A DNA stretch of 64,000 nucleotides from contig NZ_JAUFQE010000002.1 in assembly GCF_030409755.1 (NCBI RefSeq), positions 3,348,001 to 3,412,000 on the forward strand, given 5' to 3'. Shown here piece by piece: positions 1 to 7,004 of the stretch. The notes beneath the pieces were generated by a model. The model saw nothing but the letters and a program-made list of their open reading frames with translations, had not been told where the DNA came from and did not search any database. Source of the stretch: Vibrio lentus. Lineage in GTDB: Bacteria; Pseudomonadota; Gammaproteobacteria; Enterobacterales; Vibrionaceae. Both the position numbers and the translations under genes were made by a program. How positions within the stretch are numbered: position 1 is the stretch's first letter; each line of letters opens with the position of its first letter.

Positions 1-76
1 TGAGCCCCTGGCTCACACCAAATCCGAGTGCTGTTCCAAGCCCAAGACCGCCTAAACCGATAAAAAGTAATGGCAT
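1..76 (-). CDS. Small membrane protein of the corticovirus-like prophage (partial)
   Basis: The frame starts at the ATG complementary to 74-76, three bases after the stop of the 90-residue gene, and runs off the left edge, so only 25 residues are visible. They are rich in Gly and Leu (MPLLFIGLGGLGLGTALG) and read as a membrane segment. Position inside the structural operon of a PM2-like prophage suggests one of the small proteins of the internal virion membrane. Which one cannot be told from this fragment. Confidence 0.5.
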   Translation of the reverse strand, partial: MPLLFIGLGGLGLGTALGFGVSQGL

Positions 77-79
77 GCG

Positions 80-352
80 CTAATCCTTGAATAGAACAAT
101 GAGAAGAACCACCACCAAGAGCGCCGCTATCCCGCCACCGATATAAAGCAAGGTGTTATCTTTCACTACGGCAGAGCTACCTTGTGGGCTCGTCACGGCA
201 TTGCCGTTATTGTCGACCACTGGGGTGTTTGGCTGCTGCGTGGTGTTGGGATTAGACGAATTTGCGTTGTGACCAAATAACCAATCGGCATTTTCTCCCA
301 CGCTATCGAGTGCCCCTTCACCAAACTCCAACAGGTCATCAAAAAAGCTCAT
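80..352 (-). CDS. Predicted virion membrane protein, single C-terminal transmembrane helix
   Basis: A 90-residue protein of the prophage structural operon. The N-terminal third is acidic, residues 30-60 form an Asn/Pro/Thr/Gln-rich linker, and residues about 68-87 form one strongly hydrophobic helix (LLYIGGGIAALLVVVLLIVL) followed by a short charged end. PM2-type virions carry several such small proteins in the membrane beneath the capsid, and the gene lies ten bases downstream of the major capsid gene. That role is inferred from context; no family was recognised from sequence alone. Confidence 0.6.
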   Translation of the reverse strand: MSFFDDLLEFGEGALDSVGENADWLFGHNANSSNPNTTQQPNTPVVDNNGNAVTSPQGSSAVVKDNTLLYIGGGIAALLVVVLLIVLFKD

Positions 353-361
353 GCGTGCTCC

Positions 362-1177
362 TTAGTATTTACCTGCGAGCATTTCAGGGCGAACCACTTT
401 GACCGATTCAACCAAAATAGGAATTGAGCCGGCGACGTCACTCGTGGTCACTGAAAACTTCAGATTAGAGCTGTGCTGTGTTGGGAAGAGCTCATCAATA
501 GAAAAGCCACGCACAATCGGATCAAAATGAAAATAGCCCGCTTGTGGCGTACGTTCGTTCCGTTTGGCGTTCGCATTATTGATGAACTTGTTGGCTTCGT
601 ACTCTTTCACAAAGTCACGTTCAATTTCGAGCTTGGTGATCCCCGCGTGCATAAAGTGTGCACGGCGCAAACTGATTAACGGACTTGATACTAAGCTCGT
701 AAACTCGTTTACCCCTGCGGCGTTCGCTGGCATGGTTTCACGCTTTATCATTGGAACCAAGATACGGGCAGGTTGCGCATTGGTGACCCAAGCATGAACC
801 TGGATAGACAATGGCTCACCGCTGGCTTTCGCTTTGAACTGAATATCCAAATGAATGTTATCGCCCGCCTCCGTCACGAGTCCTGTGTAGCGAACCCCAT
901 TTTTAGTGCGAGCGGTAATGTCACTGAATGGGATCACGTAATGGCCATTCGTATGAGCACGTTGCTTGTAGCGCTCTAACATCAGGATTTCACTGCCCGT
1001 TAAGACATAGATTTCCTCTGCATTCAGCGTAATCGACAAGCGTTCAATCTCGGCGGCCTCGGCATTCGTCTCTAGCACTAACTCATGGTAAGTCGGCCCA
1101 ACAGGAATAGGCAGCGTGCCTTTTTGTCCCCAAGCGGCCCCGACCATGGAATTCAGTTTGATTGGTTTTACTGACAT
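362..1177 (-). CDS. Major capsid protein, corticovirus (PM2 P2-like) double jelly-roll
   Basis: The 271 residues match the length of the PM2 major capsid protein P2 (about 269). The opening, with LNSM followed by a PIPVGPTYHELVL stretch, resembles the P2 N-terminus as I remember it. P2 folds as a double jelly-roll, assembles into trimers and forms the icosahedral shell over an internal membrane. There is no signal peptide or long hydrophobic segment, and the protein is rich in beta-type alternation, as expected. The upstream packaging ATPase and the flanking small membrane proteins support a tailless membrane-containing virus. The match is from memory; a structural or profile comparison would settle it. 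Confidence 0.8.
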   Translation of the reverse strand: MSVKPIKLNSMVGAAWGQKGTLPIPVGPTYHELVLETNAEAAEIERLSITLNAEEIYVLTGSEILMLERYKQRAHTNGHYVIPFSDITARTKNGVRYTGLVTEAGDNIHLDIQFKAKASGEPLSIQVHAWVTNAQPARILVPMIKRETMPANAAGVNEFTSLVSSPLISLRRAHFMHAGITKLEIERDFVKEYEANKFINNANAKRNERTPQAGYFHFDPIVRGFSIDELFPTQHSSNLKFSVTTSDVAGSIPILVESVKVVRPEMLAGKY

Positions 1178-1189
1178 GTTTGTCTCCCC

Positions 1190-1318
1190 TTAAAACCAGC
1201 CACGTTTGCCGTTGATGAGTTGTTTGACTGCTTCTAACGTTGAGACGTTATTAATGATGGCAATCATCAGTAAGGTCAGTACAACAGCAATCAAGATGTT
1301 TTTATGCTGAGCTTTCAT
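1190..1318 (-). CDS. Small membrane protein (42 residues) of the prophage structural operon
   Basis: A short frame starts at the ATG complementary to 1316-1318 and ends in TAA at 1190-1192. A purine-rich ribosome site (AGGGGAG) lies just upstream. It encodes MKAQHKN, then a single hydrophobic helix (ILIAVVLTLLMIAII), then a basic amphipathic tail. Size, topology and position between the packaging ATPase and the major capsid gene fit a small internal-membrane protein of a PM2-like virion. No specific homologue was recognised. Confidence 0.6.
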   Translation of the reverse strand: MKAQHKNILIAVVLTLLMIAIINNVSTLEAVKQLINGKRGWF

Positions 1319-1326
1319 ACACTCCC

Positions 1327-1343
1327 CTGTCTCTCGACGTTGG
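1327..1343 (-). repeat. 17-bp leader repeat, copy 1
   Basis: The 17-base string CTGTCTCTCGACGTTGG (top strand) lies about 9 bases upstream of the 42-residue membrane protein start. The identical string occurs at 3505-3521, the same distance before the 105-residue gene. The same position relative to two start codons suggests a regulatory or translational leader element rather than chance. Confidence 0.6.
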
Positions 1344-1406
1344 ATTTCGAACAGATACATTGAGTCTTTATAGAAGTGGAGTTACGTTTAAAAAGAAAGG
1401 GGAGTT

Positions 1407-1438
1407 AACCTATAGGTTGGACGGGTAACCTATAGGTT
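1407..1438. promoter_or_regulatory. Twin palindromes AACCTATAGGTT, probable operator or promoter of the capsid operon
   Basis: Two copies of the perfect 12-base palindrome AACCTATAGGTT lie at 1407-1418 and 1427-1438, 20 bp centre to centre, about two helical turns. They fall in the only sizeable gap of the structural operon, between the packaging ATPase and the gene before the major capsid protein. Two dimeric sites on one DNA face are typical of a cooperative regulator; PM2 is known to use phage-coded factors for its late promoters. The bound protein is unknown. Confidence 0.6.
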
Positions 1439-1449
1439 AAAAAGGTCGG

Positions 1450-2214
1450 TTATCGGTAGTTCAAATTGAGTCTTGAGCCTGACTGACAGTTCAGCGCCTT
1501 ATGCTCAATATTACCGATACCATCACGGATCAAGAGGTATTCCGCGATTGGTTTTCCAATACGTTGCTTGTTGACCTTAGCGGATTTCAACGTCGCAATG
1601 GTATTCACATCCAACCCGCGTTTATCCGCGATCCATTGAGCATCACTCATAGAATTCACCGCGCCCACCCACCAAATGCTGGATTGCTCGGTCACGGTTT
1701 TCGGTACCTCTTGACCTCGTTGAAATATGGAGTGCACCACAAGGCCATACTGACGCCCGCCACGAAACAGCTCACCCGCACGACCTCGAAGTTTGCCAGA
1801 GGTTTCTACGCAGGAGGCTAACTCTTCAATCACCGTATAGAGCCGGCTTGCTCGGCCGTTACCGACCGACCACACCACTGACGCGAAAAATTCTAACTCT
1901 TCATAGGTTGCCCCATTGGCTGGAACGTACGCCAACTTAAACGAGCCGCCACGACGACGCGCTATCACCAGCGATTTCACAAACGCTAGACGTGACTTCG
2001 TGCCATGGCACATTTGCCCTTGAAATTTACTCCCCGCGTAGTTGGTGTAGGGGTCAAAAAAGACCGCTTGTGCGGTTTTAGGGATTAACCCTAAATACTT
2101 AACGGCTGAGGTTTTTCCTCCTCCCGTTCCCGCTACATAGAGGGTGTGTTCAGCATCAAAGGATGGGTTAGCGTTAATGGGATTCGGTAGGGCTAGGGGG
2201 GTTGGTTTGTTCAC
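1450..2214 (-). CDS. Packaging ATPase, corticovirus P9-like (A32/FtsK-HerA type)
   Basis: This 254-residue P-loop NTPase has Walker A GTGGGKTS at residues 29-36 and a hydrophobic strand ending in acidic residues (LYTVIEEL, about 131-138) as Walker B. Size and placement fit the putative genome-packaging ATPase of PM2-like viruses (P9), related to PRD1 P9 and to FtsK/HerA translocases. It would drive DNA into the preformed membrane-lined capsid. The start overlaps the end of the preceding gene by 41 bases, which implies translational coupling. A chromosomal FtsK/HerA origin is unlikely because there are no extra domains and the neighbours are viral. Confidence 0.8.
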   Translation of the reverse strand: MNKPTPLALPNPINANPSFDAEHTLYVAGTGGGKTSAVKYLGLIPKTAQAVFFDPYTNYAGSKFQGQMCHGTKSRLAFVKSLVIARRRGGSFKLAYVPANGATYEELEFFASVVWSVGNGRASRLYTVIEELASCVETSGKLRGRAGELFRGGRQYGLVVHSIFQRGQEVPKTVTEQSSIWWVGAVNSMSDAQWIADKRGLDVNTIATLKSAKVNKQRIGKPIAEYLLIRDGIGNIEHKALNCQSGSRLNLNYR

Positions 2215-2641
2215 TCTCGACCTCCTTGGCCTGCATCAATACGGTCATTTGTTGTTTAGACGAGTAGATCAAGCCCAAAACAGCAAGCAGTAGCGTGGCC
2301 TCTTCAATATAGTCCCCAAACACTCCCATCAAGGTTGAACCATGCTTTGCAAAGACCGGTTGCGCGGCATCAATGACGGCTTGTTTACCTTTACCGTCAA
2401 ATTCAAACTCAACCCCTGAAATAATGGACGTGGCTTGTTCGGTCAAGGCGAACACAATATCCAGTAACCCCGCCATGGCTTCGGTTTTATCTTCAGTGAC
2501 GGTTTCGGTTGAATCGGTTAGGTTAACCGAATCGGTCTCGCCTTGTTCTTGTTGTTCAAGCTGATCAATGACCGCCCCAAAATCCCCCCAATCATCCACC
2601 GCCGCAGGCTCATCCAACAAGACCTCATTCGTTTGCTCCAT
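2174..2641 (-). CDS. Hypothetical prophage protein, acidic N-terminus and C-terminal hydrophobic helix
   Basis: A 155-residue protein. The first 55 residues are strongly acidic and Thr/Ser/Glu-rich (TDSTETVTEDKTE). The middle has mixed amphipathic helices, and residues about 114-128 form a hydrophobic segment (ATLLLAVLGLIYSS) that may cross or dip into a membrane. It overlaps the upstream 186-residue gene by 17 bases and the ATPase gene by 41, so the three are probably co-translated. Position suggests a virion membrane or assembly protein. No family was recognised. Confidence 0.55.
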   Translation of the reverse strand: MEQTNEVLLDEPAAVDDWGDFGAVIDQLEQQEQGETDSVNLTDSTETVTEDKTEAMAGLLDIVFALTEQATSIISGVEFEFDGKGKQAVIDAAQPVFAKHGSTLMGVFGDYIEEATLLLAVLGLIYSSKQQMTVLMQAKEVESEQTNPPSPTESH

Positions 2642-3185
2642 GCTCCCCTCCTTGCGCTGGTTCGGTTGTGGCTTTCGGTTTGGGTAGCAGTTGAGAAAAT
2701 GCCCAGATGAGGAAGATAACTGATACCAACGCTGTTATGACTCGTTTAAAGGAAAACGTGCTTTGGGTGTTTTCAGCTTCTTCATCGTCGGCGGTTTCGG
2801 TTACCTCTCGGTTGGAAACCGCGTCTTTACTGGTTTCCTGTGTTTCTTCCTGTTCGGTTAACCCCTCGGTTAGTTCGGTTACCTCTGTTCGGTTAGGTTC
2901 GGTTATCAAAACCGGATCAACCACCGACAGTTTTTCGGTGACCGTCGGTTGAAGTTCGGTTGAGTCAGCGACAAGATTCGCTTTAATGAACTTGGTCACT
3001 TCATGGCTATGTGAGCTGTTACCGCACTTTGGGCAACGGTAATACATCAACCCGATGTTGCGGCTGTTTTTAGGCGGCTCCCCTGTAGCAATCAGTTTCC
3101 CTTCACCCACTTGATGGGCGCTGGCGACCGACTGACAAACTGGACAAGATATATACCCACGGGTTGGGTTTTTATGTTCAGCCAT
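2625..3185 (-). CDS. Zinc-ribbon protein with C-terminal membrane anchor (prophage)
   Basis: The 186-residue product has an N-terminal zinc ribbon with CPVC at about residues 15-18 and CPKC at about 51-54. A long Thr/Glu/Val-rich linker with repeated TE pairs follows (residues about 80-140), then one transmembrane helix (VITALVSVIFLIWAFSQLL). The ribbon would face nucleic acid or a partner while the tail sits in the membrane, a plausible layout for a virion or packaging-vertex protein. It overlaps both neighbours by a few bases. The linker DNA is unusually full of TCGGTT hexamers. Function is unknown. Confidence 0.6.
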   Translation of the reverse strand: MAEHKNPTRGYISCPVCQSVASAHQVGEGKLIATGEPPKNSRNIGLMYYRCPKCGNSSHSHEVTKFIKANLVADSTELQPTVTEKLSVVDPVLITEPNRTEVTELTEGLTEQEETQETSKDAVSNREVTETADDEEAENTQSTFSFKRVITALVSVIFLIWAFSQLLPKPKATTEPAQGGEHGANE

Positions 3186-3495
3186 GATCTACCTCTGCAC
3201 TTTCAATCTCATCAAGCTGCTGCTTTTGAACCTCTACGACTGAGCGGTATTTCAGGCGAGCCACCCCATTGAGCTTTTCGAGGTGTTCAAGCTGCTCAAA
3301 CAAGTTAACGGGAAGGCCTAACGCCTCCAGTGAAAGGTTGCCACTCATCAACATTCCCATGGCTTTTTTCATGAGTGCGCCGGTGTCCATTTCTTTAAAA
3401 CGGTCAATTTCCACTTTTAGGCTGGCTGTCAGCTTATCAGCCGCATCGAGGGCTGCTAAATCTCGTTGACACTCCTCAAGCGATAGTCTTTTCAT
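3178..3495 (-). CDS. Hypothetical helical prophage protein
   Basis: A 105-residue, mostly helical, charged protein (RDLAALDAADKLTASLKVEI) with no signal peptide or membrane helix. It overlaps the zinc-ribbon gene by eight bases. Its start lies about 9 bases from the second copy of the 17-bp leader repeat. Residues 45-75, rich in Met, Gly and Leu, look like a helical hairpin. It may be a scaffold or regulatory protein. I do not recognise a family. Confidence 0.5.
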   Translation of the reverse strand: MKRLSLEECQRDLAALDAADKLTASLKVEIDRFKEMDTGALMKKAMGMLMSGNLSLEALGLPVNLFEQLEHLEKLNGVARLKYRSVVEVQKQQLDEIESAEVDHG

Positions 3496-3504
3496 TGTCT
3501 TCCT

Positions 3505-3521
3505 CTGTCTCTCGACGTTGG
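3505..3521 (-). repeat. 17-bp leader repeat, copy 2
   Basis: Identical to 1327-1343 (CTGTCTCTCGACGTTGG on the top strand) and again about 9 bases upstream of a start codon, here that of the 105-residue gene. It sits in the 66-bp gap between the replication gene and that gene, where a new transcript could begin. Confidence 0.6.
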
Positions 3522-3561
3522 TATTGGATAAAAGGCCCCTGATTCACATCGTTGGCGTGGG

Positions 3562-5427
3562 TTAAGTCACTCCCAACCGTCCATTTATCAGGCTGAGAGT
3601 GGTGTGCTTATCAATGGGAATTTTCGCCCCCATCGATAACGGTTTAAGCAAGCATTGAACCCCTTTTACGCTCCAACCCGTCACGTCCATCAAGGCTTTT
3701 TCGAGCGGGGATATCTCCATTTCCGGCGGTGGGTTACACTTATTTTCAGTGCTCCAAGGGACAGCGCTCCGCGCTTTTTTCCACGCGTCCACATCGCACT
3801 TCGCCACCACAGAAAAGTGATCGCGGCAGGTCTCGATCACGTGACCTAACCATTCCAACCCGATCACCCGCTTGGTGGTTTCGCCATACTGGTTAATCTG
3901 CGTTTCATGGGCGAGTCGTAAATCCCCAATGTGCTGAGTAAATTCTTTCCATCGTGATTTATCTGCATGCTCATGTAGGTCGATTAACGCTTCATCAATC
4001 GCCACATCGGCTTTGTTCGCGCGCCTGAGTTGTCGCCATAGACCCACCGCTGGGGAGCCCGATTGAGAGAACTGTTTGATGCCCCACGCACTGGCCCAAG
4101 CGCGGACAGAAAGAGCCTTACTGGCCGCGTTACCCTCTGGGAGATGCGCCCCGTTGATGTTCTTAGAGATGTATTTAATGATGTAGCCAGTAGCGCTGCC
4201 TTTCTTAGGGTGGCAAGGTTTCGCGTGAAAACGGGCTTTGCGTTTCTTTTTGTTGTAGAGCTCGTCGGCATCTTCACTTCGGGAAATCTTTGCACAAATA
4301 CGCATGAGTTCGACTTTGTATTCTGCAGGGCAATAGACAAAGGCATGAAGATGAGGTGTGCCGTCTTTGTGGGGCTCGGCCACCCGTAGGCCAAACCAAG
4401 GAATGTCTTGTTTGGCGAAGTGGGCGCGGGCCAGTCTCCATTGCTCCATGAGGTTTTGATGCGCTTCTTTGACGGTGCAGCCGTTCCACTTAGGCGAATT
4501 ACGGTGATATTGGGAGGGCAACGTCCAAGTGATGAAGACCCCTTCGAATCCCATATCGATCGCCCGCTCTTCATCCCCGCGACTGCGAACCACCAACTCA
4601 ATGTATCGATTTTCTGGATTGGCGGTCGTGCGAGAGGCCACCTCATCGAGATTGAATTCTTGCAGGGTGTCGTGGTTGATGACCACCATGCTTTTCATGA
4701 AGGCTTCGGATTCGCGTAATTGCTGCTTGAAGTTGGAGAGAGTCAGGCGCGACACATTGCAATGTTGGCTGGGTTTGTCCCCGACATTGCCAAGGGTGAC
4801 TTGAGCATGTTCAATGTAGCGCTTGCGAAGGCGTTTGAATTTACGCACTAAGTTTTTAGGGTCTATACAACGACGAATCGCGCACTCTAATAAGATCTCA
4901 GCGTCACGAACCGTGAGCGTTTGACCGATATCACGCGTGTCGGCACTCGGAGGCTCGATGAAGACCTTGAGCATCAAATCTCGGATTTGTTCAAAGGCAT
5001 AGTGCAGGGCGTGATAGTAATCGGTGGGGCTCTCAGGAATGCCATCAATACGCGCTTCGGTGTCGGTCACGGCAATATCATTGATGATATCGACAAAGGC
5101 CACAGTGAGTTGAATGGCGAAATTTTTAAGCGCATCATCGCTCATCAAGATGTCGTGAGTCAGTTCGAGCGGTTTGGGCTCATGGCTGACGAAACCAAAC
5201 GGGAATTTTTGGGTAAAGTGGTGGACGACGTTATCCACAAAGCTCACGCGTTCGGTGATGAATAAGGCGAGATTACGGTCGGTCGGATTGCTGCGCTTTT
5301 TCCTCAGCCCTAATTTAAGTTCCAGATCTTGACGCATCATCACCGGCAGGTGCGCTGTGAGATTGGAGACATACTGACTTAACGACAGATTGATGTTGGG
5401 TTGATGGAATCGTTTGTAGGTACTCAT
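3562..5427 (-). CDS. Rolling-circle replication initiator, phage GPA / PM2 P12-like HUH endonuclease
   Basis: This 621-residue protein carries the HUH hallmark in PHLHAF (His359, His361), preceded by EPHKDGT as in phage replication A proteins. Two candidate catalytic tyrosines sit in GYIIKYISKNI (Tyr415, Tyr419). Such proteins nick the double-strand origin, stay attached to the 5' end through tyrosine and religate after a round of rolling-circle synthesis. PM2 P12 is of this superfamily and of similar length. The N-terminal 250 residues are helical and unassigned. The gene is the longest in the prophage and lies between the early small genes and the structural genes. Confidence 0.85.
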   Translation of the reverse strand: MSTYKRFHQPNINLSLSQYVSNLTAHLPVMMRQDLELKLGLRKKRSNPTDRNLALFITERVSFVDNVVHHFTQKFPFGFVSHEPKPLELTHDILMSDDALKNFAIQLTVAFVDIINDIAVTDTEARIDGIPESPTDYYHALHYAFEQIRDLMLKVFIEPPSADTRDIGQTLTVRDAEILLECAIRRCIDPKNLVRKFKRLRKRYIEHAQVTLGNVGDKPSQHCNVSRLTLSNFKQQLRESEAFMKSMVVINHDTLQEFNLDEVASRTTANPENRYIELVVRSRGDEERAIDMGFEGVFITWTLPSQYHRNSPKWNGCTVKEAHQNLMEQWRLARAHFAKQDIPWFGLRVAEPHKDGTPHLHAFVYCPAEYKVELMRICAKISRSEDADELYNKKKRKARFHAKPCHPKKGSATGYIIKYISKNINGAHLPEGNAASKALSVRAWASAWGIKQFSQSGSPAVGLWRQLRRANKADVAIDEALIDLHEHADKSRWKEFTQHIGDLRLAHETQINQYGETTKRVIGLEWLGHVIETCRDHFSVVAKCDVDAWKKARSAVPWSTENKCNPPPEMEISPLEKALMDVTGWSVKGVQCLLKPLSMGAKIPIDKHTTLSLINGRLGVT

Positions 5428-5436
5428 AGTCCAACC

Positions 5437-5700
5437 TTAAGTTTTTCCTTTACTCACTGTTCCCCAAGGCTCGATACAACCTCGTTCGGTGCAGTTGTAA
5501 TTCAAGGGTTTAGGCGTCGGTTTAACGCGCTTTTTAATGCCGTGCTTTTCTCTTAGCTTCGATATTAAGAAACACGCTCTCTCGGTTTTTTCTGGGTCAA
5601 AGTCTTTGAGCCCTTCCATATCGGGGCAGGGCTTGTGTATGGGGTCGGTGATAGGCAGCTCTGCGATAGACACTGCCTCTTTGTAAGTAACGTCACTCAT
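5437..5700 (-). CDS. Hypothetical prophage early protein (87 residues)
   Basis: The frame begins MSDVTYKEAVSIAELPI and ends just 9 bases before the replication gene. The C-terminal half is basic and contains one CxxxxxC pair (NCTERGC). No membrane helix or signal peptide is present. Spacing of 2 bases from the upstream 67-residue gene indicates a shared transcript. Function is unknown; a small accessory factor for replication is one possibility. Confidence 0.5.
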   Translation of the reverse strand: MSDVTYKEAVSIAELPITDPIHKPCPDMEGLKDFDPEKTERACFLISKLREKHGIKKRVKPTPKPLNYNCTERGCIEPWGTVSKGKT

Positions 5701-5702
5701 AC

Positions 5703-5906
5703 TTATTTTTCTAAGTGCTTTAGTACATTCATGGCTTCAAGCGATTGATTGCGAACATGCACCCAAAAGCTTTGATTTGCTTGCTTTTCAAGAGACAAGC
5801 AAGCGTTAACTTTTGGCGTGACTCTTCGTGTAGCGTAATCAAAAAGCTCTTTAGCTTCTTCGTAGGTGTTAACGTCGATATTGATAGAGTAAATTTGTGT
5901 TTCCAT
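5703..5906 (-). CDS. Hypothetical prophage early protein (67 residues)
   Basis: A small soluble protein (METQIYSINIDVNTYEEAKE) with an apparent beta-alpha pattern and no membrane segment. I chose this frame over an overlapping one of equal length because it has balanced codon use, a clean start and tight spacing (2 bases) to the next gene. Function is unknown. Confidence 0.45.
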   Translation of the reverse strand: METQIYSINIDVNTYEEAKELFDYATRRVTPKVNACLSLEKQANQSFWVHVRNQSLEAMNVLKHLEK

Positions 5907-5924
5907 GACTCCCCCTGCACAACA

Positions 5925-5960
5925 ATGCGCAAATCACCTTCAAGCGGGATGATGGCAAGA
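5925..5960. repeat. Direct repeat flanking two early genes, copy 1
   Basis: The stretch beginning ATGCGCAAATCACC is nearly identical to 6490-6524, with one substitution and one single-base indel across about 35 bases. The two copies bracket the 87- and 89-residue genes, as left by duplication or by a cassette moved between short homologies. Confidence 0.65.
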
Positions 5961-6203
5961 TGGTAAGTCAGGCCATGGACTGCCTGAATTCATGATGCGA
6001 TAAACATCCGCTTCATTCTCTTTTTCATCAAGAGAGTCGGCATAGAATCCCCAGTAACGCTTAACCCTTTCCGCTTTGCCGTCTAAGCCAGTATCGAGGC
6101 ATTGAATGAACGCAAATCCGCGCCCGTGGGTTCGGGCAAAGTGGAGCTGGCATTTTGGGTGATTGCTGTCATAGACAAGGTTGTTCTCGGTTTGGACTTT
6201 CAT
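5940..6203 (-). CDS. Hypothetical prophage early protein (87 residues)
   Basis: The start is taken at the ATG that overlaps the stop of the preceding gene (ATGA at 6200-6203), giving MKVQTENNLVYDSNHPKCQL; an upstream extension would lie inside that gene. The protein is soluble, with several aromatic residues and no recognisable motif. Its last codons lie in the first copy of the 36-bp direct repeat, so its C-terminus was probably remodelled by that duplication. Function is unknown. Confidence 0.45.
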   Translation of the reverse strand: MKVQTENNLVYDSNHPKCQLHFARTHGRGFAFIQCLDTGLDGKAERVKRYWGFYADSLDEKENEADVYRIMNSGSPWPDLPSCHHPA

Positions 6204-6469
6204 TGGGCTAACTCCTTGCAGGGTGCTTCGTTGAACAAGTACATTTTTGTGCAAGCGTTATCGATGGATTGGGCTAAGCGGTGTTCGCCGCTGGTTTCGG
6301 CGTAAACGCGCACTTCATGTAAACGCTCAAGAATCGATTCATGAATGAGCTCAGACTGCGCTTGAGTCACCAAGCTTGATGGGGCGCTTTCTTTTAGGCA
6401 GTGCATATCTTGGTGATACGCCTCCACCCAAAAACGGTAAAGGTGTTGAGTGACGTCGGCGTGAGTCAT
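6200..6469 (-). CDS. Hypothetical prophage early protein (89 residues)
   Basis: A helical soluble protein (MTHADVTQHLYRFWVEAYHQ) whose stop overlaps the next start by four bases, so translation is coupled. It has no membrane helix, metal motif or clear helix-turn-helix. It lies wholly between the two copies of the short direct repeat, as if it and its partner were inserted together. Function is unknown. Confidence 0.45.
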   Translation of the reverse strand: MTHADVTQHLYRFWVEAYHQDMHCLKESAPSSLVTQAQSELIHESILERLHEVRVYAETSGEHRLAQSIDNACTKMYLFNEAPCKELAQ

Positions 6470-6487
6470 GGGCTTATCCTTGTACGA

Positions 6488-6670
6488 CTATGCGCAAATC
6501 ACCCTCAAGCGGGAGATGGCAAGATTGGTGGCCATGAACGACGCAGGGTGACCGGCTCGCTCTTCCATTTCTGACACGGCATACGAGAAATTCGAGGAGT
6601 GCTCATTGGCTGGCACGACTTCCACCGGTAGGCATTTTTGGTTTGAGAAGATTAGAATGAGAGGGGTCAT
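6488..6670 (-). CDS. Hypothetical prophage early protein (60 residues)
   Basis: The frame starts MTPLILIFSNQKCLPVEVV; its ATG overlaps the stop of the upstream gene by four bases. Its final codons (LAISRLRVICA) lie within the second copy of the direct repeat, so the C-terminus is shared with that duplication. The product is too small for a confident role. Confidence 0.4.
   Translation of the reverse strand: MTPLILIFSNQKCLPVEVVPANEHSSNFSYAVSEMEERAGHPASFMATNLAISRLRVICA
6490..6524. repeat. Direct repeat flanking two early genes, copy 2
   Basis: Second copy of the repeat at 5925-5960. It encodes the C-terminus of the 60-residue protein, whereas the first copy covers the end of the 87-residue gene in a different frame. 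That difference argues for duplication of DNA rather than conservation of a peptide. Confidence 0.65.
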
Positions 6671-6882
6671 GATTTCTTCCTCAATATCGACAGTTTGAAT
6701 TGTCCCGCTTCCATGCGGGCGGCGAGTTCAACGAGGTCGACATACCGTTTTCCTGCATCGAGTTCTTTTTCTATTTCGGGTAAATCAGCGTTATCAAGAC
6801 GATCGAGTACCTGTCTTTCACTCATTCCGTGAGAACGTGCAAATAAAGGCACAGACATGAATAACGCGGGCAGCATTGGCAT
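6667..6882 (-). CDS. Small early protein, possible Cro/excisionase-like DNA-binding factor
   Basis: First gene of the leftward operon, 71 residues, starting about 110 bases from the divergent repressor gene. The segment HGMSERQVLDRLDNADLP could be a short helix-turn-helix, and the rest is a charged helix. A Cro-like regulator or excisionase is the usual occupant of this position in a temperate phage, but the sequence does not prove it. Confidence 0.45.
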   Translation of the reverse strand: MPMLPALFMSVPLFARSHGMSERQVLDRLDNADLPEIEKELDAGKRYVDLVELAARMEAGQFKLSILRKKS

Positions 6883-6945
6883 GTGATATCCTCCTAGGTT
6901 TGATGATTTTCGTGAAATACACGGAAATAGAGTTACTTATTTCTG

Positions 6946-6990
6946 CTACGCCATTTGTAGTAGTTGGCATTTAAGCTACGTCATATGTAG
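6946..6990. promoter_or_regulatory. Two prophage operators, CTAC-N7-GTAG
   Basis: CTACGCCATTTGTAG at 6946-6960 and CTACGTCATATGTAG at 6976-6990 are 15-bp inverted repeats exactly 30 bp apart. They lie between the leftward early operon and the rightward repressor gene. The second site ends 15 bases before the chosen repressor start, so a dimer there would also block its transcription. This is a standard lysogeny switch layout; the cognate protein is presumably the adjacent XRE regulator. Confidence 0.75.
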
Positions 6991-7004
6991 TAGTGAGGTC
7001 AAGT

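Noticed and set aside
3984..4646. 220-residue frame on the bottom strand inside the replication gene
   Set aside because: It is a shifted-frame shadow of the Rep coding sequence, rich in Arg, Ser and Pro.
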